DNA of 64,000 nt, taken from assembly GCA_035582835.1 (NCBI GenBank), contig JAYKAV010003132.1, positions 2,289,097 through 2,353,096 of the forward strand. Direction: 5' to 3'. The notes beneath the pieces are model-generated. The model was not told the DNA's origin and did not search any database. It saw nothing but the letters and a program-made list of their open reading frames with translations. The number at the start of each line of letters is the position of its first letter. The stretch's first letter is position 1. The position numbers and the translations under genes were made by a program. Source of the stretch: Phoebastria nigripes (lineage: Eukaryota > Chordata > Aves > Procellariiformes > Diomedeidae). Positions 25,150-36,119 of the stretch are shown here, one piece after another.

Positions 25150-25709
25150 GGTAACAAGCCACCTGGACCAGATGCTGAGGGAACTTAAGGACGAAGTGGT
25201 TGGGCTGCTAACAGAAATGTACAATCTCTCTTTAACATCATCCACTGGAGATGTTTTATCTGTCTTTTAAAAAGACATTAGGGATGATCCTGGGAATTAC
25301 ACACCAGTGAGCCTTACTTCAGCAAATGGACTGCAATGATAATTAAAAGTAGGATTATAAAAAATCCTAGATAAGCATGATATGTTACAGACAAAGAAAT
25401 GTGTGTTGTGTAAAGGAAAATCAAGCTTCTTTAATTTACTAGAATTCTTTGAAAGTGTCAAATAAATATTGGATAAAGGAGAACTGGCTGACATAATCTA
25501 TTAGGACTTTCAAGAAGCTTTTGAGAAATTCTCTCACAAAAGGCTGTTAAGGAAACTAAGCCGTCATGGAATACGAAGGAAAACACATTATAATGGGGCA
25601 AACACTGGCTAAGAAACAGAATGCAAAGAAAGGGAATAAAAGCTTCATTTTAAGCAGGACTTGGCAGGAACACTTGATATGTGCTCAGTTTTTACAGTTT
25701 TGGTGTGTG
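25150..25709 (+). mobile_element. CR1/L3-like LINE reverse-transcriptase fossil
   Basis: Decayed ORF2 of a non-LTR retrotransposon. From 25172 one reading frame still gives LRELKDEVVGLL, then DDPGNYTPVSLTS (about 25283-25321), KGKSSFFNLLEFFESVK, LDKGELADIIY, and DFQEAFEKFSHKRLLRKL from 25505, ending in RHGI. These match, in order, CR1-clade reverse-transcriptase blocks such as DPGNYRPVSLTS, KGKSCLTNL, LDKGEPVDVVY and DFQKAFDKVPHKRLL. NKPPGPD just upstream is in a different frame, so there is a frameshift near 25165. WLRNRMQRKGIKASF near 25610 follows after another shift. Several in-frame stops (for example after VLSVF, and before DFQEAF) show it is dead. The catalytic YADD block and the 3' end are missing; a poly-T tract interrupts at 25710. 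Confidence 0.9.
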
Positions 25710-25723
25710 TTTTTTTTTTTTTT
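25710..25723. repeat. poly-T tract
   Basis: Fourteen T residues following GTGTG; marks the end of recognisable LINE coding similarity. Confidence 0.8.
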
Positions 25724-28519
25724 CTTTCTTTTGTCTTGTTATTACTGGTTGCTAATTGAGAAAATACTTTGTTGAAATTTTTTGTGGCATGAAATTGAAA
25801 TTATCCATTAATGTGATATTTGAGAGATGGAAAAATGCTTACATTTCAACAAAGTAAAGGTAGATTTTAAAAAGTAAGTTAGTCAAGTGTTGGTTTCTAG
25901 AACCAAATCCTGTGATAATGCACTACGGGCACACGTGCAGTAGCTACAGCGTTCTAGGTCCTTTTCCAGTTAGAGGCTACCTCTTGATAGCAGTAGACAG
26001 TGTTAGATGACTCAGATGGTCCTNTCCAAGTTTCTGGTTTGCTACAGTGAGAGACAGTCTAGATTTGGGTGCTAGGTTGGGAGACGTAAGACCCTTGGCA
26101 GAGCTGTGGGATGCCTGTAAACCATAACTCTTCACCAGCTTATATGTATAGGGTATGTTCCCCCTCCACACCCCACCTCTTCAGTTTTAACAACTGATAG
26201 AAAGACCAAATTTTTAAAGATGTGGATTAATCTTGTAAGAGAGTTCACTGATTTTTTAATTCAGATTGCATTGCTTCTTCCAAGGCTCCTTCCGGTACTT
26301 TGTAGTGCGGGACTCTGTTGTGTGAGGCTGCAGCTACCTTTGCTTTCTCTTGCTATGTGCCTACCCTGCCNGTTCCCTAGCTGTTCGTTTGTAAGGCAGT
26401 TCTTGCAAAATGAAAGTCTACAGAGAACAGGAATAGAAGGGTGACATGGTCTCTGTCACTCCAAACAGAAAATGTTCCAGTGATCTTTTTTTTCACACCT
26501 TGTAGAATTTCAATTTTCCCTTTAAAACATGGATTAAACAACGTTGCCAAAAACATATGCTTCTGTGTCAAACATTTCACTTATTCAGGAATCTAGAGGC
26601 AGCTGGAGAGTTCTCACTGCCAAAGTGACTTCAACAATTGTCTCTTTCACTTTTAATTGGAAACATGTTCGTTTCAGGCGTAGGTGTGGATAACCAATAT
26701 GTGGCAGTGTTAATTTCCCTCGCCATTCAGTGTACATATGTCCTAAGTGGCCATTCTTAAATAGCTTGAGGAAAATGACCTGAATCCATTGCCAAAGTGC
26801 CCTGTGCTCCTGTAAGTCTATGATTTGCCATGGCACAGATTTCATCTGCTGATTAAAGATGGGAGTGGTCAGCACGAGGTAAGACATCACCAGTCTCTTG
26901 CTTCTTGTAAGAAATGCAGTGAGCTACACCAGAGGGTTATGGATGAGTTACTGAAGCTGAGGGCCTTCTTATTACATTAGCTTTAACCATTACAAAAGCA
27001 CAGTTCCAGTATTTGTTGCCCTGTGGATATTTCCTCTGGGTTTTATCTGTCGTGTAGATGGTCTTCCTCACACTACAGTGCTCCAGCCAATCTAGCTACA
27101 AACCTTTCTGTGCCAGTCACACTCTGGTTCACCGTATTTAAGGAACCTCCTCTCATTCCCCTCCTTCCTGCTTTTTTGGGGGGGGGAGTGGGGGATGTCA
27201 TGCTTTCTAGTAGGACCTTACTTGAAGGCAAAAGCCAACAGGTCAAATCTCATAGTTTTTCACATCTTTTTCATTCCCAGCCTCGGTTTCTGTAGAGATG
27301 GTTGTGGCACTCCTTCCCCAAGCTCCCTTCCTTTATCCCCTTTTAAACAACTGAGTTTCGTTTGAACCTCATGTTTGCTCATGTTGCAGGAAACAAACTG
27401 GAGGAAAGTTCTATAACTGTAATGTCAAAACCAGTCTGTACCAGGTATTTCAAAGGAAAAGGGAACAGAAACAAGCCCACAGAAACAAATTTCCATACAT
27501 ACTGATAGGCTAATTTTCTCATGAGAGACACATCTGCCCTGCCTTTGAACGTAAGCAGGTGGATAAAACCTGAAGGTTGAAGGTTATCAGTTTGTCAAGC
27601 AGGACCCACTCTGAGGGTGCCATAGTGTTGAGTGCTTGGTTCTGTGCATCGATTTACAGGTGCCTCATCACCCAGGACATGATTACCAGATGCCTGTGGC
27701 AGGGCTGGGATAATATCTCTGAGAAACGCACCATATATTGACCTACACAGGAGACTCAAAACTTGACCTTTCCTACTTCATGATAAGCTGTCACATCAGA
27801 TGGTGATATTATCCCACTATCCCCTTTAATGCTGGATCACTATAGCACTCTGTGGAAATGCATATCCACTTTTTTTTTTCTTCTTTTAAGTTNCATCCCA
27901 TCCTTTCTTCTGTCTGCTGCTTCTGCAACAAGTTTTATTTCCCTGCATGTTTTTAGGTGCATTTCTAGTGCCTCCAAGTACGTGTATGCATGCATGAGCA
28001 TATATGTATGTAGACTTGAGACTGAAGGGGTGGGCCCTGCATATGTTCTGTGCACAAAGAAACCTGGATAGTTTACTATTATTTTTGTATGTTATACTCA
28101 AAGTGTGATGAGCACTTTACAGATATTTAAACAGATACATACACAAAAAGCTTCTAATCAAAACTAGTTTAAGACAATGCTTGGGAGAAAGACAAGGCAG
28201 CAGAAAAAGTCTGGGAGAACGGAGGGCAAGGAGTATGGACATCAAATTGTATTGGGGACTACAGTTCTTTATATCCTTAATGGAGGGGTTTATTTGAGTT
28301 ACAAGGCCTGAAATTGCTTCTGGACAGGTGCTCAGAAATATCCCTCTATGTCCTCAACAGATACAGGTAATGCACATTTTGTTCTTGACAGTTAAATTTA
28401 TTTTTAAAGCTAGGATAAGTTTGCTAATGAATATTCTGCTGATCTGTTTTCCTTTGCGCTTAGGAAATCTCAGCGCACGATAGCATCCAAGATCCCCGTG
28501 TCTTATCTGCCACCCCGCA
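25724..28519. other. noncoding, no gene recognised
   Basis: No repeat or exon identified. Ambiguous bases at 26024, 26371 and 27893. A minus-strand open frame of about 100 codons at 26585-26890 has no domain I recognise and no supporting splice structure. A short poly-G run lies near 27178-27187. Confidence 0.58.
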
Positions 28520-28537
28520 TACACACACACCCCCCCC
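28520..28537. repeat. (CA)n/poly-C tract
   Basis: Five CA-type units run into seven to eight C residues. Confidence 0.8.
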
Positions 28538-28591
28538 TGTGCCAAGAGGGATCCAGCTCTTGCAGTGCTGGGTGAGGGAACGAGGGATGAT

Positions 28592-28603
28592 GCCATCTAG
28601 TGG
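28592..28603 (-). promoter_or_regulatory. CTCF core motif
   Basis: The plus strand reads GCCATCTAGTGG; its complement CCACTAGATGGC fits every position of the CTCF core consensus CCASYAGRKGGC. The motif lies about 600 bp from the CpG-rich block at 29.18-29.46 kb. A 12-bp core match alone is not proof of binding, but its position beside the only CpG-rich part of the window makes an insulator or loop-anchor role reasonable. Confidence 0.55.
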
Positions 28604-29039
28604 GTATTTATCAGGCAGAAAAACAGACTTCTTGCCCACAGCCGCTAAGAAAATTCTGCCTCAAATCGGCAAGTGTGCACACACACATTTGAAGGAAATA
28701 GAAAAGGAAAAACTGCCTCTCAGGCCAGCTTTCTGGGGGAGAGCAGGGAGCATTTACCTGCTCACTCAGACTCATTCAGATCCTACGTCTGTGTGACAGG
28801 ATGCTTTGGGAGGCAGGGATACTCTGCAAAAAAACCCTGAAGCACTCTTTGCCCCTGTGTCTGGGGCCAGGACCCCTTTGGTATACCCAGGCAGGAGTGC
28901 ACGCACACAGCTGCAAAAATGATGAAGGGTGAAATTCATCCTTCCCCCACTTCAAAACTCCTGCTCCTTTCTCGGCAGCAGGGCCAGGCGGACACCTTTT
29001 CTGTTGCTCCAGCTGATCACTAAAGCCTTTGTCATGAGG
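28604..29039. other. noncoding flank of CpG-rich element
   Basis: Moderately GC-rich sequence with CA dinucleotide runs and no recognised gene or repeat. Confidence 0.55.
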
Positions 29040-29328
29040 GAACTTTTGCAGTTAGCATTAAAATAAAGAAGAGTTATTCATACACAGGCAGCTGGCGCAA
29101 TCTTATCTGTCAGCCCCACGGAAATGAGGAATTAAATAGTAATAATAATCATCATAATAAAATTAGCCCTTTCTTTCTTTAGAAACCTCCATTTGCAGCC
29201 GTTGCGCTGGAAGCGGCGGCGCGGCCGTGAGGTACCAGACCCCGGGAGCGCTCAGCGGGGCGACACCCTCCTGCTCCAATCTGCCTTGTATTAATGAGCT
29301 GCTTGACTGGGATGTGATGCTGGCCGAG

Positions 29329-29340
29329 AAGCAGCTGCTT
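29329..29340. promoter_or_regulatory. palindromic CAGCTG E-box
   Basis: AAGCAGCTGCTT is a perfect 12-bp palindrome centred on a CAGCTG E-box, the kind bound by bHLH dimers of the proneural and myogenic classes. It sits in the middle of the CpG-rich element. Confidence 0.5.
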
Positions 29341-29444
29341 GGAGCGCGCCGTTACGGAGAATTAGCCGAAAGTTTATTCTTAGCTCTTCCTCTCAGCTCT
29401 GGCAACATGTTCAACAGCTTGTGCATTTTGTAATGCCTCCTTTC

Positions 29445-29458
29445 ATCGCCATGGCAAC
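29445..29458. promoter_or_regulatory. RFX X-box-like site
   Basis: ATCGCCATGGCAAC matches 12 of 14 positions of the palindromic X-box GTTGCCATGGCAAC, with one half-site intact (GGCAAC). X-boxes bind RFX factors, often at ciliary-gene promoters and neural enhancers. Confidence 0.5.
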
Positions 29459-29480
29459 CGTTAAAACTTAAGGTGTGTAC

Positions 29481-30554
29481 GACTTGCACGGTCTTAATGC
29501 TGCAGGCTGCTGGCAAAATGAAACCCTCGGTCTGCGCTGCTTCTCATTGCTGTTGATTCAAAGGGCCACGGTGTGCTGGGAAGGCAACTGGGAACATGTG
29601 TTTGCAAAGTACTTTAGGCACAAGAGTGTGATTCAGTGTTTAAGAGAGATTGTGAATCTGATTTTTCTATCTAAGTAGTCATTTGAGCTGGGGTAGAGGA
29701 ACTATTGCTTCTGGCTGAGTTGCTTCTTCTCTTCACATTGTCCTGAACCGGCTTTGGCAGAGACCATGTGTATTGCTGCCTCATAAAATGCTGCCTCAAA
29801 TAGTTCGCAAGCAGTTGGGTAATGGGGAGGGCAGTAAGAGCTGCACGATCACAGGTAGATTGATAGGATGTAACCTGGTGCTGAGAAACTACCAGCTTCT
29901 ACCAAATGGCAGATTAAGGAGCCATTTCCCCCTTGAAAGAACTTGCTTTTATACCTGAGTTACTCACTACAGGCAGTCTGATTTCCCATTCAGCTGGTGG
30001 CTGTACGAGTCTACCTCAAAAATAAAAAAAAAAAGGGGGGAAAAAAAAAGTGGACTGCCTGGGGGCTGAACCCTCAAAATGTCACTTGGGTAAAGTGTCA
30101 CTGAACCCCTATGTAGCTTTGTATCACCACCGTGGGTATATCCAGCCCGAGTTTGGCTGAGGGAGTTGCATCAGCCTAAGGCTGTTGCCTGCAAAAGCAG
30201 TGCTTTACACTGAAATCTTTCATAGTGAAGCCATTTTTCCTTTCTACAAAACAACTTTGCTGTGAATCAAATCCTGCAGCCACTAATAACTGTCCCTATG
30301 GAGAAATCCTACAGAATGGAAAAGGTTTGAAACCTATAGGGGTTTATGGAAATTAAATTGGATTCTATAGAAATTACTCTAAATAGCCACTTAATTTAAT
30401 AAAGGATGCTACTCCTTCTGTAGAATTTTCACATCATATGATAAATCTGAAGGGAGAATAATATCCCTGCAAATAGAATTGTTCAGATTCGTTTAAAAAT
30501 CCTATAGAAAACTTATTCCTCTATCTTAATTTTGCTAAGACTTTTTGTTTGCAC
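29481..30554. other. noncoding, no gene recognised
   Basis: AT content rises again after 29.5 kb. A-rich/G-rich low-complexity sequence lies at 30018-30049. No exon identified. Confidence 0.58.
30018..30049. repeat. A-rich low-complexity tract with G6
   Basis: A runs are interrupted by one block of six G residues. Confidence 0.85.
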
Positions 30555-30700
30555 CAGTGGCTTGAAATCGTAAATCTCAAAGCATTTCACAAAGAAAGAG
30601 CACAACTGTCTGGAGATCACGCAGCCCACCTAGTGCCGCTTTCCATATCTGGGAAAATAAATCCAGGCAGTCCTGCACTCTGAAGTCATCTTTTCAAACA
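30555..30700 (-). repeat. MIR/CORE-SINE fossil
   Basis: The plus strand has AAATCTCAAAGCATTTCACA, then GGAGATCACGCAGCCCA, and GGGAAAATAAATCCAGGCAG followed by TCCTGCACTC. This follows the antisense order of amniote MIR-type SINEs: TCTCAAAGCGCTTTACA, AAGGTCACACAGC, GGGAATAGAACCCAGG and TCCTGACTC. The oligo-specific middle (GAGGAAACTGAGG) appears deleted. Confidence 0.6.
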
Positions 30701-31329
30701 GGGTGCTTGTAGCATTTGAAGCTGGTCCTTTCTGTTTTGGGGAAAGAATGACAAGAAGTCCCAAACACTTCCCCTTTCTCCCTCTCCCTCCAAATACCTA
30801 ATCCTCCCAGAAACAGGGGACTGTGAGTCATTTTAAGCTGTTTCTTCAACATGACTTCAGCTCAGTGGTGTGCCCTACAACCTGCAGAGATTTGGAGCCG
30901 ATTAGGTTACAATTGCAAAATGAATCCTTTTCTTTTTATGCATTCATCAGATTTTTTTTTTTTTTTTAATATCCTTAAATGACCAAAATACATGGAAGCA
31001 GAGAGCATGGATAGAACACGTGCATTGCTATCTATAAACAGTTTCTTAATTTTTTTGGTTGTGCACTGGAACCTGTTAAAAATGTTTGTGTTTTGATGTG
31101 TGTGTTGCATTCAGACTGGCATCTCCAGCTGCTATATATTTGGTGGATAGTAATCTTTTCCATTATATTTTGAAAGGAACAGATTTCTTCCTGTCTAAAA
31201 TAAGCAACCAGCTACAAGGAAGCAATGGCTACACTGTGGTTTGCTGTTTTGTTGCATGCTTAAAATACTGGTGCTCTGAGAAAGCTGCAGGTAATGCTGA
31301 AACACGGCTGCTTCTACTGCTAGAAATTT
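30701..31329. other. noncoding, no gene recognised
   Basis: Contains a T-rich run near 30952-30967 and a plus-strand open frame (31086-31337) with no recognised motif. Confidence 0.58.
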
Positions 31330-31425
31330 TAAGCTGAACCCTCATGTAGTGAATAGCAGCATAGCTGTATTGACTTGAGTAAAATGACTTTGATTTACAC
31401 TATATATGAGTCTAATTTTTTTTAT
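31330..31425 (+). repeat. possible relative of the palindromic MITE-like element
   Basis: TGTATTGACTTGAGTAAAAT followed by GACTTTGATTTACACTATAT and GAGTCTAA resembles the central part of a palindromic element common in reptile and bird genomes (ATTGACTTCAATGGAGTTAC, GATTTACACTAGTGTGAGT). This family pattern is from memory; no clean terminal repeats are seen here. Confidence 0.3.
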
Positions 31426-31435
31426 TTTTATGGTG

Positions 31436-31453
31436 TTTTTTTTTTTTTTTTTT
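31436..31453. repeat. poly-T tract
   Basis: Eighteen T residues in a broader T-rich stretch that starts near 31416. Confidence 0.9.
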
Positions 31454-34400
31454 GTTTTAGTTCTTATTTTCTGCTGCAGTGCATGAATGAGTTCAGGGCA
31501 AGACGAATCTCCTGATAGGGAATGGTGGGGTGGTAGTACAACGTGTACCCTACTGTCCTGGGAAGGGGGGGAATCTGCTCTGTGCATCATACCCAGAGGG
31601 ATTATCCGGTGGTGAGACGCTACAGAAAGCACACTGGCCTGAAATTCAGCCCTAGGATTGTTTAAGGTAATACTGTAAAGCTAAAGAGATGGTAACAGTG
31701 ATCACAAATGTCAGCCTAGTCTGTTTGGGGGATGTCACAAAGAGAGACATAGAAGAAAAACTGGACTGGCACAGAAAAGCTCTAAAAGAACTGTATTTTA
31801 GTAAATTTCTTTAAGAATTCCCACTAATGCTTGTAATTAAAAATAGATGGTAATATAACACCAGCAAGTAAGACTGCCCTGAACTCTCAATCTAAATTGA
31901 TCAGGGCAGCATTTTCTTACCTTCAGAAAGGGAATCACAAACCTTCTGTACCTGAATATGTGTGTATATACACACTTCACTGGCAGGTTGTTTTCTAGTT
32001 GCCTGTATGGTTTCAGGAAATTTCCTCTGAATAATCTGAGTTGAGCAATTGGTCAGCTGCAAAACACAGTCTTAGCACACAATACTCCTGCCCACCAGCT
32101 TATCTGAGCACTGGAGGGAGATGAACCACAGTTCTGGCAAGTCTTAAGGTCTTTTTCTGCTTTCTCACACTTGCGTGGAGAGAGGAAAAGAATGTATCAA
32201 ATGCTGAGGACAGACAGTTGCTCCCAGTGCATCGAACAGCTGACTGGGGCCCTATCTCTAGATTCGTTATATAAAAACAAGATTGTCACAATCAGGACAG
32301 CAGTCAACAGGGATAAGAAAGGAAATAAATCCAACATCCATTACAAACAAAACTATAGAAGCCTGTTTTTTTAACAACTATCCCATCACCCTACAAGTCC
32401 CCATACTGTCCCAGAATATTCCTGCTGCCCTCTGTGCCCCTAAGTGTCTCTACAAGATAGTGCAAGATCACTGTACGTAGAAGTGGGTCCTGAGCTATGT
32501 GCTTGGTGACTGCTGGGCTGTAACACCTGATGACAACTGATCAGGCATCCTTCCAGACAGAACACCCTTTCATGGACATGCTGTTTTGGGAATTGATCCC
32601 CTAAAAAATTGTCACTTTTCCTAAAAACGCTTAAGAACTTAAATACAAATTTTCATCTCCCACAGTTAGTTGAAACTGGCTAAGAGCTCCAAAAGTTTGG
32701 CAGGGAGAGGGGAATTAGACAGAATGATCACGATCACAAAGGTTTTGTTCCCATAGGAGGTCAGGAACCAGGATCAAAAAAAAAAAAAAAAAAAGGAAAA
32801 GGGTCTTGAACTTATATTAGCAAACATAAGAATCATAGATCTGGATCCTCACCTCTTATGAAGTCTAAAGGCAATAACAGCACAGGACAAAGGCTGTAAT
32901 AGTCTCTGAAATGTTATGGGGTCCTAATATCTGCTCAGCTTTCATGCGACTTGGCAGAGAAGAGTATAAGTTGTTCAGGTTACAAAACAAGCACTATAGC
33001 CAGCACTGAAATCAATAAGACTGTGCCTGAGAGCAAGTCCTCACTGTAGAGATAAATAACCACCGCAGCGGCTTCTTGCAGGCTGGCAGGCAACTTGGGA
33101 AGGAGAGCAGCCAGCAAGGAGAAACTGGGACCAGCTCCTGGCTTTCCTGCTCCCTGGTTGAGTGGTCACCTTCTCATTTGTCATAGGTTTTCTGTCCACA
33201 ATAGGGGGACATATTGTTCCCATGTAAGTCAAAGAAGCATCAGGACCATTCTCAACAGAGACCTTCCTGCAGAGAATGACAGGAANTATGTTCTGGGAAG
33301 CCAGTTTTATTTCTAGGACTGTGCATTGGCTCAGAGGCCCCTATTGCTTCTAATTTTTATTCAAAAGCTAATTTAAGGCGTACTTTGGTGGTCTAGTGGC
33401 CATATATTTTTCCTGTGGTCAGCAAAGTGAAAGAGACTCCTTCAAAGGCCAGTCTAGAGCAAGTCTATAGATGCAGTTTCACCATCATTTTCAGCTAATC
33501 TAAGTCTATGCGGGTGTCAAGAAGGCATGAACACATATTTTACTCTATTCCCAACCACGCATTAACACCTCCTCCCCATGCCAGTACTAGCACTTTTCCT
33601 AATAATTTTTTCTGGATTTTTTTTAGTAAGGTCTGATGGACCACAAGGCCGTCTGAGTGCTAGTGCTGTGGCACAGAGGGTAGCTGTCCCCTTTCATAAC
33701 ACTGTAGTCTTCGGTTGGCTTAAAGGCAACCACACCCTGATTTAAGTTAAACACCTAACCTAATTAGCATCCTGAAACTAAGGTGTGTGACAGCTGAATA
33801 GTCACTTATGTGACTGTCCTCGCCATTCTGTTGTTGTCCCAAAATACTTTCTTCTCAAGCTGTTCCCTAGGTTGTGCTGGCCCCAAGCATTTTTACATGG
33901 CCACTCAGTAAACTGGATCAAAGAACTGAGCCAGCTAAAAAATAGCCTGGCCACAAAAAAATGGTAATTTTCCAGTTCACCCTTCTGGTTCATGCTGACC
34001 ATGCAGAGGTGTGCAGGAGCTGTTTAAACTNGTGAAAAGCTGAAGTGTGCTCTTCACTTCAGGAGCTGCTGCTGTGGCTGTGAAATATTGCTTTACCATA
34101 GCAGTTCTCAGCCATGCTGCTTCCATGTCCCCTGTGCTAGAAGAGACATGAGTAAAAGACCCCTACAGAAAGTTTAGCACCAGGAGAATCTTTTAATGAA
34201 GATTTTGCAACTGGTTTATGACCCTTTTATGCCACCCAAATGTTTCCAAGGATTCCAGAACTAAGCTTCAGAATCACAACCATTGCATGGCTTTAATTAA
34301 CTGGTGCTTGTACAATACACTGAACGTAAACAGTGTATCTCTAAATGCTAATTGTTGTTATTGAACCCCCATGCTTCCTAGTGCAGTAATAACCTGTACA

Positions 34401-35762
34401 AAGCCTAACTTGCTAGTATACAAGATCCAATTGTGTATCTTCCTCAAGGGATATTTATCTTCACAGCATGATTGCTAAGATAAATGCTAAAGTTTAAAAT
34501 TCAGAAGTGCTTACTTCAGGGCATTATGACAAGACAACAAAAATATAAACTTGACAGAAGAAAAGCTTATGCATATAAATTATGTAGCATTTTAATTGAA
34601 ATATATTTCATAATAGATTTCATAGCCAGCAGATTATTTTTCAAGGCATTTCTTTTTTTCTTAAATAATAANAATTTGTAAAAGGCACTTTTTTGCTCCC
34701 TGTAGCTTTACAGAAATATAGACAAAAATTCTTGAACAGCAGAGCATTGCAATTTTAGCCATAATAGTCAACATAACAATTAGAACAGTTTGTTACGAGG
34801 ACAGGGAATAGGACTGTCTTCAAGAAATGCACTACAGCGAGCGCTGTTGACTCACTGGCATTGCACACTGCTTCTTTTCATCTGAAGGGGAGCAATGCCA
34901 CACAGCAGCTGTTGTAGGAATAGCAGCCACAGGAGACATTGTCTTCAGCAATGATAAGTGAGGCCGAGAGGCTTAGCTTTATTTTATTTTCAGTTTTCGG
35001 TTTGTGGGTTTTTTGTGCGTTGTTTGTTTTCTTCCTTAGGAATGATGTGAATTTTTAAAATTCTCAGTGACTCCCATAGTCCAAAAGAAAAGTTTCATGC
35101 ATGTTTCATGGCAGTGCAATTCTCTTGCAAGCCAACTACCCAGGTCCAGTGGAAATAGGACTGATTTTGCCTGTGAGATTAAAAGCACTATCAAGAGCTG
35201 GCTTTAGCATGCATAGTCTTGACCCATGTATTTTCCATCTGCATTGCTGACTGTTGTCCTGTCTGTAACTTAGGCTTTCCGTACTCACTCTGCAACTAAA
35301 AAGGGCAAAAAATGAGCTGTTCTGGTAGCCTCAGTCCCACATGTGCCCTGTCTGCTCTTATTTTCACCCAAATAGGATAAAATAGGAGATCTCTCTAAAT
35401 ATCCACCTGAGTTCCTGGGTAAATGTAGGGAGAAAAAGTCAAACTGCACTTGGGAGTAGGTATGGATCAGCATTTAACTGACAGACATCACCCAGAACGA
35501 GAGGGCTATTGGTTCTGCTTCTAGAAATTAGGAGAAATTAGATCAGCAACAGCCCTTCGAGCCATTTAATTGAGGAGCTTTCTGCTTTTATATCTGGCAG
35601 CTCCCCCTATTTCCAGAGGTGTTATTTAATCTAGCCACCAAGTCACATCTGCAGTTTTAATTAGCATGTGTGTGTCTGTGTTGTTTTTCCTTCTCTGTGT
35701 AGCACACTGAGCACCAATGCATATCAGGCCCTTTAGAGTGAGCACATTTACTTTAAGTACTG
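31454..35762. other. noncoding, no gene recognised
   Basis: Single-copy-looking DNA with a poly-A tract at 32776 and ambiguous bases at 33286, 34031 and 34672. The part 34690-34930 is free of repeats and contains GCGAGCGCTG; it is a weak candidate conserved element. No exon identified. Confidence 0.58.
32776..32794. repeat. poly-A tract
   Basis: Nineteen A residues; no retroelement body recognised upstream. Confidence 0.9.
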
Positions 35763-35865
35763 CTGGGCCAAATTCTGATTTTCAGTAATTTCCCTGTAAT
35801 ACTGCAGACCTCAGCAGGACCCCTCAGATTTACACTCATCTCACTGAGAACAGAATCTGGCTCAG
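35763..35865. mobile_element. short palindromic MITE-like DNA element
   Basis: The left end CTGGGCCAAATTCTGATTTT followed by CAGT and the right end ACTGAGAACAGAATCTGGCT followed by CAG are imperfect inverted repeats over about 23 bp. The interior holds CAGATTTACACTCATCTCA. From memory, this matches a family of short palindromic elements in turtles and birds whose ends read GGCCAAATTCTG..CTCAGTTACACTGGTGTAA. No transposase is present. I could not find convincing target-site duplications. Confidence 0.6.
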
Positions 35866-36032
35866 GGTATTTGAAAGCCTTGTTATCAGTGAAGCAGGCT
35901 ATCGAGTTGCTTGGTGCTCTCATTTTTACCTTGTTAGTGGCAAGGTTATCTTTCAGGCTAGTTTTTCTATTGCAAGTTGTAGATCCCAGCACAGTGGTAT
36001 ATGCTTTAAGCTGTTCTCACCAGTGCAGAAGC

Positions 36033-36088
36033 ATAATAATAACAATAATAATAGTAATAAGTATTAACAATAATGAGGGCAATAATAA
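36033..36088. repeat. AAT/AAC-rich microsatellite
   Basis: Imperfect ATA/ATAAC/ATAGT units; a decayed (AAT)n array. Confidence 0.85.
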
Positions 36089-36119
36089 CACCCAAACAGC
36101 TGATTCACAATAAATCTTA

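Larger units (their letters stand above)
29040..29480. promoter_or_regulatory. CpG-rich candidate regulatory element
   Basis: Composition changes sharply from the AT-rich surroundings. CpGs are dense at 29199-29265 and recur to 29460. Visible motifs are CAGCTG and ATCTGTCAG (E-box, MEIS/TGIF type) near 29090-29111, ATTAAT near 29290, the palindrome AAGCAGCTGCTT at 29329, and an X-box-like GCCATGGCAAC near 29448. One frame is open from 29167 to 29430 (stop at 29431), but its first ATG is late and the product matches no family I know, so it is not called a gene. Sequence of this quality is typical of deeply conserved vertebrate noncoding elements or small CpG-island promoters; which one cannot be decided from sequence alone. 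Confidence 0.55.

Noticed and set aside
26585..26890. 101-codon minus-strand frame with TEWRG motif, briefly considered as transposase
   Set aside because: No catalytic motif or terminal repeats; a similar TEWRG in the minus-strand frame at 33802-34002 comes from a short chance match of CCTCGCCATTC with unrelated flanks.
29167..29430. Open frame of 88 codons through the CpG-rich block
   Set aside because: Open frames lengthen naturally in GC-rich DNA. The first ATG is late, and no domain or protein family is recognised. Kept as a regulatory candidate only.
32827..32845. CR1 terminal 8-bp repeat (AAGAATCATAGATC)
   Set aside because: One partial unit without any CR1 sequence beside it.
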